Part shown: one piece after another, positions 55,057 to 64,000 of the stretch
Position numbering within the stretch: the first letter of the stretch is position 1
Layout of the letters: each line of letters starts with the position of its first letter
Origin: Heterodera schachtii
Lineage: Eukaryota > Nematoda > Chromadorea > Rhabditida > Heteroderidae
Length of the DNA: 64,000 bases
Direction of reading: 5' to 3'
NCBI GenBank assembly: GCA_023374025.1
Contig: SIJG01000075.1
Coordinates: 1-64,000 of the forward strand
Made by a program: the position numbers and the translations under genes
The notes under the pieces: generated by a model
Told to the model about the DNA's origin: nothing
What the model saw: only the letters and a program-made list of their open reading frames with translations
Databases searched by the model: none

Positions 55057-55663
55057 TAGGGATTCTTTTTTTAGGCACAAAAAATCGCGAAATAGGCACC
55101 TAAAAAGGCAGAAAAAAATCGCAAAATAGGCACCAAATAGGCACAAAAACCCTCAAATAGGCACTAAAATAGGCAAAAAAAAATTTTTATTAAAGCTTTT
55201 TAGGCAGCAAAACACGTAAAAATTAATCAAAAAACTTATTTTGCCCATATTTCAATTGCTTTAAAGTTGTTTTCGGTAAAAATAATTTTTTAAACCAAAA
55301 TTTTTATTATGAAAAAATAATTGAATTTTGAGGATCAATTTTTGTGAAAAAAATTTTTTCAATTCTTACGGGTGTATATTTTCGAAAAAATTTCAAGTGA
55401 TTCTTAGGGGTGTATTTTTAATTTTTATTACATTTTTAATAAGGATTTTTCCGAAAATCCTGAAAAAAGCGCCAAAAATGGCGAAATAGGCACAAAAATA
55501 GGCAAATAGGCATTAAGCACAAAAAGTCCAAAATAGGCAAAAATAGGCATTATAAAAGTCATCGTAGACACCCCAAACCAAGTGGAAAATGCTTTTTTCA
55601 TGCTTATCTAAGCGTATTAAGTGCGCAGAAATTTTAGGCATTTGCCTAAAAAAAGAATCCCTA
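55057..55663. mobile_element. hAT-like element, TAGGCAC word, complete
   Basis: Terminal repeats TAGGGATTCTTTTTTTAGGC exact at both ends, flanked by CATATGAC/CAT ATGAT (7 of 8 matching). Words: AATAGGCAC, AAATAGGCAAA. The interior TTCTTAGGGGTGTATTTTTA is shared with the 3.9- and 29.4-kb elements. It sits inside a GATCACGAAT-type MITE (halves at 55.02 and 55.67-55.80 kb). Confidence 0.82.
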
Positions 55664-55913
55664 CATATGATTTTGGCCAATTCCGAATCCAAGATCCGAA
55701 CTCGGACAAAAAGTCGAAAATTCAAACTTGTTTTTATGTGTGTGCATTTTGAATTTTGACTATTGTTCGAGTTCGGGTCGGGGATTCAAAATTGGTCAAA
55801 ATTATTAGAAAAAAAAATTTTTCATCGCCGGGACACCAATTCTCCAGTATTACCACGTTATTATCATAAAAAACTGATTGATTGCCTTTGAATTTCGCTT
55901 ACTTTTTGTTTAG

Positions 55914-56281
55914 GCATTTGCCCGTTTCACCAATTCTTCTGTCAGCTACAAAATTCTGTTTTCAATGTATAAAACATCAATTGAGCCATTTGAATCGGTG
56001 AATGAACGAGCCGAGGAAAAGCTGACATTGGACAAAGTGCCGCCACGTTCTGCTGCTTATTGGCTGTTGAAGCGATGCCCAATAATTGTTGGGGAGACGG
56101 CGGATGTTTGGTGGGAAAACGACGAATTTTGGGACGACAATTTGAACAATGTTCAATTTAATTTGTGTGGTGACATCAATGAATCGATAGGGTGAGCAGC
56201 GCAGTGACAGCAATTTTTGTCAAAAAAATAAACACTTTTTTTAGTCTATTGTCGCCACCAGCGGAAAAAGCGGACGAATGA
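55914..56281 (+). pseudogene. B1 exons 4-5, duplicated fragment
   Basis: Exon 55914-56191 (one visible change, FARFTNSS for FARATNSS) and exon 56245-56281 (LLSPPAEKADE). Upstream exons are absent because the duplication boundary lies in the preceding intron. Confidence 0.7.
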
Positions 56282-56981
56282 AAGCAACGAAAATTAATTA
56301 CATTTGAGAAATGGTCGACGATCTCAACCAATTGGAATTTAAATTTGATGCTCTCTTTTGATTTGTTGATTCTTTCGTTTGAATGCAATATACTTTTAAA
56401 ACTAATTGAAATGTTTAGGCCTATTGAAAGTTTAAGCTAAGTTATGATTAATTACTTAGCAATTAAAATTAAAATAATAATTAAATTTAATTAATACAAA
56501 CACCTATATTTTTTGTCGCTTCGTCATAGCACCCTAATTTCAACCAAAATGCTAAAACTAATCATTAGGGAACGGATTTTTAGGTTTTCACCTATTTTTT
56601 TTTTTTTGCTGATAGTACTTGATGAGAGAAGCACGAAAAACACATTTTCTCCGAACAATTTTTGATTTAGAGCGACTTATTAGCACTTAAAAAAACCTAA
56701 AACGGGTGGGTTAGCACCTTTTTTTTTGGCATTTTTTGCACTTTTTAGCAACTATTTTAGTACCTATTTCAGGATTTTAGCACCTAAAAATCCGTTCCCT
56801 ACTAATCATTCAACTTAATATTTTCAACAGAACCAAACAAATTAAATGTATTCAAATGAAAGAAGCAACAATACATAAATGTGAGGAGCAATTATCCTGC
56901 AGATCGATTTCCATTCCTAATGATCAATCATTTGCCATTTCCAAATAATTCATTCACTTTTTCTTCCGTTGGGCCCGGCAC

Positions 56982-58672
56982 TCATTTTTGGACGACCTTT
57001 GCGTACTTCTTAGATTCCACATTTAGTGGAGACAATCGCCTAAATGAAATGTGGAAAAATAAATGTGACCGACATCAATTAAAGCACAAGGGGGGCTCTA
57101 TTGCAGTTCGCATGGCCATAAAATAATTTGGCAAATTTTAATGTACCATAACTTTTTCTATAAACATCCACATTCAATATTCTTTATATCACTCAATAGC
57201 CCCAAAATTCCTCTGTTATTCTGCAAAATTTCAAAAATTTTGTCATGTTTCAAAAAAATATTTTTGGCCAGAAAATTTCACAAAAATTGGTTTTCTAAAC
57301 TTTTGGCCATAAATTAAAGTTGTGTCAAATTATTTTTTTATGGTTGTATAAACTGTAATAGAGCCCAAGCAAAAGCTGCTTTCTTCACTCTCTTCTCTCA
57401 CCCAATGCAAGAAGCTTCATAAAACGTAAAGTGGGCATTGTTCAAATTCAAATTTTCGTCCTCCCACTGAACCGTCGCCGCCATTCCCCCAATTTTGCAT
57501 CGCTCCAACAGCCAAACAACATTGGCATTTTCATGAACGCCTTCTTTCACCAATGTCATCTGTTCATTAGTCCGTTCATTCACCAATTCAAATGGCTTAA
57601 GTTTCGTTGACTTGTAAAGTTGAAGACGAATTTTGTAGCTGACAGAAGTGGTGGCACGGAGAAATGCCTGAAACAATGGGAAAAAATAGTTAGGTATTAA
57701 AAAATGATAGTCCTTTTGACCTCCTTGAACTTGACGACCCAGCCATTGACACTCATCCATGTATAATCACAATCTAAGCAATACAATCGCTTCGGTTGCC
57801 CGTCTTTTCTCGGCGTGTGCAACCATTTGGACAACGCTTGGCCAGGAGATGCATTTGGCCCATCATCAGCGATCAAAGAGGGATACAAATGACCGGAATC
57901 GATTGAGTTCAACTGCTTGAGATCGGTGAGAATTGTTGGTGATGTGAGACGACGCAAGATCAAATGATCAGCAGAAATGTCCAAATGGCGAATGTTTGGC
58001 ACAAAAATGGGCCACATTTCACGCATGAACACCTTCCAAATGCGCTGCGTATAATTTTCGTGTGGAAACGGAATCCACAGACTAAAATTGGTGCCTTTGT
58101 TGTCGAAAATTTGTTGGTTGGAACGGAGAAATGCGATAACGGAGTGATCGATGTACCTGAAAAAAATGCGTCCACCAAAGCATTGAAACGGTAAGAAAGC
58201 AGTGCCATTTGGAGACCAAGTTGGGCATAGTCAAAAGACGGAAGAATGTCCAGCCACACGTAATTACAAATCCAACTGAAATGAGGGGAAAATAAGTTGA
58301 GCGCGGTCTTAAAATGATAAATTTAAGTTTAGACTAAGAATCTGAAAATCGAAAATTTTAGTTTTTCGACTTTTTGTTCGAATTCGGGTCTAAATGGGTG
58401 ACGGATTCGTGATCAGCGACCCCTAAAACATGTTTGTTTGAAAAAAAAAATTTTTTTTTCAAAAAATCGGGGGGGGGGGGGGCTGCAGCTGGCAATATTA
58501 CAAAAAAAAGTTCTCACATTTTCCTCAAAATCCGATTCTTTTTCGTTGCCACTCGAACACTTCGCCGTTTTCCAATTGATGTGACAAATGAACCCAACGG
58601 TTGCGGTTTATTTTCACAAATGAGCCGACGGTTGTCGGAAGAAAACTTTTTCTTTTTGACGGGTGGTGCCAT
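56982..58672 (-). pseudogene. F-box-like gene B3, exon 2 deletion
   Basis: Exon 1 58518-58672 is intact (155 nt, as in B4). Exon 2 starts at 58275 with WLDILPSFDYAQLGLQ and breaks at FNALVDA (about 58168), joining directly to the acceptor of intron 2, so some 168 coding nt and the intron donor are lost. Exons 57721-58156, 57402-57667 and 56982-57039 retain correct lengths and splice sites. The last-intron donor is GT here, unlike B2. Confidence 0.72.
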
Positions 58673-58680
58673 TAAAAACA

Positions 58681-60639
58681 ATTTCGCTAAAACTTAATTG
58701 AATTTTTACCATATTTAACGCTTTTTCAGCAACTTGTACTTTTTAGGTGCCACGACAAAAAAAAAACGAAAAAAAAAATTTTTTTTTTTTTCAAAGGCAC
58801 AATTTGAGCAAAAGAAATTCGAACTGTCAGAAAAAAAAGAAATAATATGGCCTATTCGAGGATTTTTGTGCCTATTTAATCCCTATTAATAGAACCGCCG
58901 GAGCTTATATTTTAGGAAATACGGTACGATAATATTTTCGTATAAAATGCCATTGTTTTCTTCTTCTCCTCCTCATTCCAAAATCATTCATTCATTCTCC
59001 CTATATTTTCACCGGTCATTTTGTTGCTGCAAATGCCTTCAAAAATTGGGTACGTATATTATTTCTTCTTTTTTTTTGACTTTTCGCATTTCTTTTGTTT
59101 GGCCAAATTTTTAGCAGATTTTCATTAAAAAATTGCTAATTTTATGGATTTTCATAAAATTTTAGTGAAGGTTCGGTTCTTTTGGTCCCACAAAAAAAAG
59201 AACAAAAATTCAAAAAATAGATTTGTAGGCTTATTTGAGGCGCTGAGCACGGATTTGGTCTTCTTTTGACGGTACTCCTCTAGTTTGAGACTGCTTTTTT
59301 AGTCGAAATTTTTCAAAAAAAAAATTTCGTTTAAAAAGTCCTGAAAAGAAATACTCGAGGCTTTTCAAGGTTGCTAATCAGCAGGGAGTCCAAAAATATG
59401 GATATAAAATCGTTGAAATATGGCCTTAATGAATTTTATAAAATTTCATTTATTTTTCCCGTTTGACGCACATTTGAACAAACTGACAAATTATTATAGA
59501 AGGTACCAGCCGCAAGAAAGAAAGAAAAAAAGTTAAGAAAAATTTTTTGAGTTCGGGTTCGGGATTCGAAAAATGGATGTTCGGCACATATCCGACCAAT
59601 TTCAGTCCTAAACAGGCACTCATGCGAAAACGTCCTGGCCCGCAAAAAATTATGCCAAATATACTCGAAAAAGCTGAATTTCGGATATTCTCATTAATTC
59701 TTTGTTAAAGTCTGGGTTTGATCTTTGCTTGTAGTTAATTTTCTGATTGTTTTAAAAAGCAATTAAAATTCAAAAAATCAAAGAACTTTCCTTCTACATA
59801 AAAAAATTTTTTAATAAAAATAAAGTTGTCCGATGCTATTATTTTGTGTTGAATTATTAGAATTTAACATTTTTAAGAAAAAAACTTGCGAACATTTATT
59901 TTCATAAAAAAAAATTGAGAGAAAGAAAATTTCAAAAAAAAAATTGCGATTTCTTAGAAAACCAATATAAAAGGCAATTTTAGTTGGATCTGCAATGACG
60001 TTTTGAATGATGCTCATTTATTTTCTCTAAGAAATGCTCTCTGATTTTCATTTGTTGTTTGCTTTCGTTCGAATACGTAAATTTATTATTTATTGGTTTG
60101 TTTGTTTTTTGTTAAAATTTTTCCGGATTTTTGTAATGAGGCTTTTTGAGGGGATTTTCGGGACTTTTGATCACGCATATGATATCAGATTTGCAAAAAT
60201 CATTGATAAATTTTTAATCAACTTCGTTAGTCAGCGCGCCGCAGGCATCTTTATTAAATTTGGGTAAATGTCTGCATTTTTCGGAAAATTCAGCGTAAAA
60301 TGTAATTTTAATGCATACAACGTCATAACCCTACTGATCATGATTCAGGCTGGCATCTCTATTCCGGCCAATTATCGAATCCCCGAGTAAAAAAAACAAT
60401 AAAATTGGTTTTGAGCAATTTTGAGTTTTTGAGCCTCCGATAAAAATTTATCCAAATTCCAATTGACCATCTCAAAAATGATCGGCCATTTCTCAAATAC
60501 ATATATTAAACAAAAATTCTAAAACAAACAGATAAATAAATGTGTAAGAAGCAACAAAGCATTTCTAAGAGAATGAGCATCAAATCCGTTTTTCCAATTG
60601 ATGAGATCATCGACCATTTCTCAAATATAATTAATTAAT
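58681..60639. other. Repeat-rich spacer
   Basis: An orphan first exon ATGCCTTCAAAAATTGG followed by GTACGT lies at 59034-59050 (plus). TAGGAAATACGGTA at 58910 and GATCACGCATATGATATCAG at 60169 are MITE fragments. Other open frames are AT-rich and unconvincing. Confidence 0.45.
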
Positions 60640-60935
60640 TCATTTCCGCGCACTCAGACGACATCCCATGCTTTGACCCGCTTTTTCTTCCGTTGATGGA
60701 GACAATGGCCTAAAATTAAGTGTTTATTTTTCAACAAAATCAAATTCCGTTGGTTGTTGCTGCTCACCCAATAGTATGATTGCCACGCCTTAACTCAAAA
60801 GGACAGTTCAATTTGTCGTATTAAAGGTAATTAATTAATTAGTCAGTCGTCTAACGAAAATATGGCCAGCCACCTCTTTCAAATTGTTGACCCATTCAAG
60901 ATTTGTTGGTCGACCATAATAATCATGGCAATGGG
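60640..60935 (-). pseudogene. F-box-like gene B5, remnant
   Basis: Minus strand: end of an exon 3 (HCHDYYGRPTNLEWVNNLKE, donor GTGGCT at 60867), a strongly shortened exon 4 (DKLNCPFELRRGNHTIG, ending 60767) and exon 5 60640-60709 (PLSPSTEEKAGQSMGCRLSA). The first three exons are missing. Confidence 0.6.
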
Positions 60936-61867
60936 TGCTAGGTCGATCCACAAAAAAACTCAGTGATCGATAAAATTAAATAAATAAATTTAATTATTCA
61001 ATTCACAAAACACGGTGCCGTCCGGTTAACACTAATGTACGGCGGGATGCAAGTCATTTTCAAATTTTTTTTAATTTTTCAATTTTTGACATCACTTCTC
61101 GCCAATTTTCTCCATTTTTAGTAGACAGAGACGGACGCGATTGATACCTTTTTGAAGAGCTCATCGAGATGTATAAAAAAGCCGCTGGTACCGGCACGCT
61201 TACTTGGGTTGGCCATCGACAGGGTCGGGGGCGAGGCTGAGGGTCCTCCGGCAGATGTGCCCGACCCATGACGGGCTCCAAGTGAATGGATCAAGGACCG
61301 GACTCGGCCTGAGAGATAGCCCTTGAAAAACTGAAGAAAAAATTGTTCTTAACCAGGCCGGTCCGGGTTCCGGATCAGGCACTTTTGATGCCCCGGAAGT
61401 GGTGCGATAGGCTTCAGAAAAATGACCAATCAATCACTGAGTTTTTTTTGGATCGCCCACACTGAGTTTTTTTTTGGATCGACCTAGCACCTTCGGGTCC
61501 GGAGTCCGAAATTGGTCGAAATGGATGTCAGATTCGTGACCAGCGACCACGAAAACCCCCTACAAAATTTAAAAACAATTTTTATTTTTATGATCTGTAA
61601 AGTACATAAGTACTACTATTACCAAAAATACTAACTCGAATTCTAATTTTTTTTGTTGCAAAGTTTGCTATATTTTGGGAAATACCAGAGCTTCGATCTC
61701 AAAATTTTGAAAATCCTCATTTCAACCATAAAAATCCTCATCTTCCACTAAAATACCTCAAAAAATCCTCATTGACATTAAAAATCCTCATATTTTAAAA
61801 GCAATAAAAAATGAAACAAATTCAATTGCTTTTTTTTGTGGCGCGGTTTTCCAAAAAACTTTTCTTT
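60936..61867. other. Spacer before triplication copy 3
   Basis: 61130-61330 is GC-richer with short frames on both strands that I could not assign. 61500-61615 is a half MITE (GTCAGATTCGTGACCAGCGA, ending GTAAAGTACATAAGTAC). The rest is AT-rich. Confidence 0.4.
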
Positions 61868-64000
61868 TAGCAACTATTTTAGTACCTATTTCAGGATTTT
61901 TAGCACCTAAAAATCCGTTCCCTACTAATCATTCAACTTAATATTTTCAACAGAACCAAACAAATTAAATGTATTTCGAACAAAAGAAGCAACAATACAT
62001 AAATGTGAGGAGCAATTATCCTGCAGATCGATTTCCATTCCTAATGATCAATCATTTGCCATTTCCAAATAATTCATTCACTTTTTCTTCCGTTGGGCCC
62101 GGCACTCATTTTTGGACGACCTTTGCGTACTTCTTAGATTCCACATTTAGTGGAGACAATCGCCTAAATGAAATGTGGAAAAATAAATGTGACCGACATC
62201 AATTAAAGCACAAGGGGGGCTCTATTGCAGTTCGCATGGCCATAAAATAATTTGGCAAATTTTAATGTACCATAACTTTTTCTATAAACAAACACATTCA
62301 ATATTCTTGATATTATTCAATAGCCCCAAGATCCCTCTGTTATTCTGCAAAATTTCAAAAATATTTTTGGCCAGAAAATTTCACAAAAATTGGTTTTCTA
62401 AACTTTTGGCCATAAATTAAATTGTGTCAAATTATTTTTTTATGGTCGTATAACTGTAAACGAGCCCAAGCAAAAGCTGCTTTCTTCACTCTCTTCTCTC
62501 ACCCAATGCAAGAAGCTTCATAAAACGTAAAGTGGACATTGTTCAAATTCAAATTTTCGTCCTCCCACTGAACCGTCGCCGCCATTCCCCCAATTTTGCA
62601 TCGCTCCAACAGCCAAACAACATTGGCATTTTCATGAACGCCTTCTTTCACCAATGTCATCTGTTCCTTCGTCCGTTCGTTCACCAATTCAAATGGCTTA
62701 AGTTTCGTTGACTTGTAAAGTTGAAGACGCATTTTGTAGCTGACAGAAGTTGTGGCACGGAGAAATACCTATAATTGAAAAAAAATACATAGGTAGGCAT
62801 TTTAAAAATTGATAGTCTTTTTGACCTCACTGAAGTTGACGACCCATCCGACAATCATCCATGGAGAATCGCAATCTCTGCAATACAATCGCTTGGGCTG
62901 ATCGTCGGTGCTCGGCGTGTGCAACCACTTGGACAACGCTTGGCCAGGAGATGCATTTGGCCCATCATCAGCGATCAAAGCGGGACACAAACGACTGGAA
63001 TCGATTGAGTTCAACTGCTTGAGATCGGTGAGAATTGTTGGTGATGTGAGACGACGCAATTTGATCAAATGATCAGCAGAAATGTCCAGATGGCGAATGT
63101 TTGGCACAAAAATGGGCCACATTTCACGCATGAACACCTTCCAAATGCGCTGCGTATAATTTTCGTGTGAAAACGGAATCCACAGACTAAAATTGGTGCC
63201 AGTTCTGTCGAAAATTTGTTGCTTGGAACGGAGAAATGCGATGACAGAGTGATCGATGTACCTGAAAAAAAGTTGAATGCTTTGATGAATGAAAAATTCT
63301 CTGAATTTTGAATTACGAAATTCGAAGGTCTTTGAAGCGAATTTTGCTGGGCAACGGCGGATGGTCGGCCAATGGAAATTGCATAGAATCGGCATAATTT
63401 GTCAACACCGCTTTCGGCACTCCAATTTGCCTTTGAATTTTTGTTGTTTTCCAAAGCGTAAATTCCGTTTTGCCATCAAAATGTGCGTCAACCAAAGCAT
63501 TGAAACGATAAGAAAGCAATGCCATTTGGAGACCAAGTTGGGCATAGTCAAAAGACGGAAGAATGTCCAGCCACACGTAATTACAAATCCAACTGAAATA
63601 AGGCGAAAAATATGTTTTAGCGCGGTCTTAAAATGATAAATTTAAGTTTAGACTAAGAATCTGAAAATCGAAAATTTTAGTTTTTCGACTTTTTGTTCGA
63701 ATTCGGGTCTAAATGGGTGACGGATTCGTGATCAGCGACCCCTAAAACATGTTTATGTTTGAAAAAAAAAATTTTTTTTCGAGAAATCGGGGGGGGGGGG
63801 GGGCTGCAGCTGGCAATATTACAAAAAAAAATTCTCACATTTTCCTCAAAATCCGATTCTTTTTCGTTGCCACTCGAACACTTCGCCGTTTTCCAATTGA
63901 TGTGACAAATGAACCCAACGGTTGCGGTTTATTTTCACAAATGAGCCGACGGTTGTCGGAAGAAAACTTTTTCTTTTTGACGGGCGGTGCCATTAAAAAC
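61868..64000. repeat. Direct segmental triplication, copy 3 (cut by window edge)
   Basis: Begins inside the TTAGCACCT element (GCAACTATTTTAGTACCTAT) and contains only the B-gene part, not the B1 exons. Offset to copy 2 is about 5124 bp at its left end. Confidence 0.9.
62106..63993 (-). CDS. F-box-like gene B4, intact
   Basis: Five exons: complement(62106..62163,62503..62768,62826..63261,63317..63592,63839..63993), sum 1191 nt, 396 aa, all introns GT..AG and all phases consistent. Exon 1 encodes a basic head (MAPPVKKKKFSSDNRRLICE, GKRRSVRVATKKN) with nuclear-signal-like lysine/arginine clusters and no membrane anchor. The F-box-like motif, WLDILPSFDYAQLGLQMALL and YRFNALVDAHF, lies at about residues 57-85. 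Later blocks are YIDHSVIAFLRSKQQIFDRT, REMWPIFVPNIRHLDIS, DDGPNASPGQALSKWLHTP, FELVNERTKEQMTLVKEG, LLERCKIGGMAATVQWEDEN and LSPLNVESKKYAKVVQK. Probable role: adaptor-like protein with an F-box-type N-terminus; partners unknown. It is the only one of the three duplicated copies without a disabling change. Confidence 0.75.

Larger units (their letters stand above)
55860..58680. repeat. Direct segmental triplication, copy 2
   Basis: Begins within the intron before B1 exon 4 and ends at the start of B3. Compared with copy 1 it has a 210-bp deletion in exon 2 of the B gene and a few indels in the fold-back intron. Confidence 0.9.

Noticed and set aside
61140..61255. Frame LFEELIEMYKKAAGTGTL (plus), vaguely like the N-terminus of SRP14
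   Set aside because: The similarity is short, the frame is preceded by an in-frame stop and followed by another, and no further exon fits.
1..64000. CRISPR array, operon or bacterial promoter signals
   Set aside because: The tandem words have no regular unique spacers, genes contain spliceosomal introns, and all context is eukaryotic.

Overview
The window is nuclear DNA of a nematode, most likely a plant-parasitic cyst nematode or close relative. Evidence: a major sperm protein gene (a nematode-specific family), short introns (mostly 45-60 bp, GT..AG, TTTTAG/TTTCAG acceptors), very AT-rich spacers, SPRY-domain fragments of the kind amplified in cyst nematodes, and above all a large gene family with an F-box-like N-terminus that fills 16-64 kb. 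Genus and species cannot be fixed from the sequence alone. There is no sign of a bacterial, organellar or viral origin.

Layout. 0-5 kb: edge fragment of the F-box-like family, an MSP gene on the minus strand, repeats, and a 1.08-kb hAT-like element. 5-8.5 kb: nested fold-back transposons and a gene for a secreted protein with helix-turn-helix repeats (7592-8426, minus). 8.8-13.7 kb: a broken copy of succinate/glutarate CoA-transferase (SUGCT) inside a direct intron duplication. 14-15.2 kb: orphan exons. 16-23 kb: F-box-like gene A1 (predicted intact), its decayed neighbour A2, and SPRY fragments. 25.7-29 kb: two related AT-hook protein genes, the second truncated by a repeat. 29.4-31.1 kb: transposon-like repeats. 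31.6-46.4 kb: a large inverted repeat (arms about 32.6-36.1 and 42.6-46.3 kb) whose centre holds gene A4, predicted intact. 48-64 kb: a second F-box-like subfamily (B) in a segment present three times in direct orientation (49.3, 55.9 and 61.9 kb), plus gene A8.

The F-box-like family has a fixed plan: one or two N-terminal exons, a 276-nt exon with the F-box-like motif, a 415-436-nt exon, a 263-299-nt exon and a tiny last exon ending in LLDATPGPSDQQ or LSPP-type residues. Splice phases are constant, so exon lengths show which copies are intact (A1, A4, B4) and which are broken (A2, A3, A5, A6 and its mirror, A8, A9, B2, B3, B5). Some A members start with a membrane-anchor exon; others start at a downstream Met and look soluble. 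Divergent pairs share a compact TATA-box promoter cassette.

The most unusual signal is a set of hAT-like non-autonomous elements (YARNG-type ends, 8-bp target duplications in the clearest cases). Each is filled with its own short amplified word (CTCTCGCC, CCATATTT, GCATATTT, TAGGCAC, TTAGCACCT, CGAAGCTC, CCCGATCC, CCAGGTC), while several share internal backbone sequence. They look like one transposon lineage whose subterminal repeats have diverged into private vocabularies.
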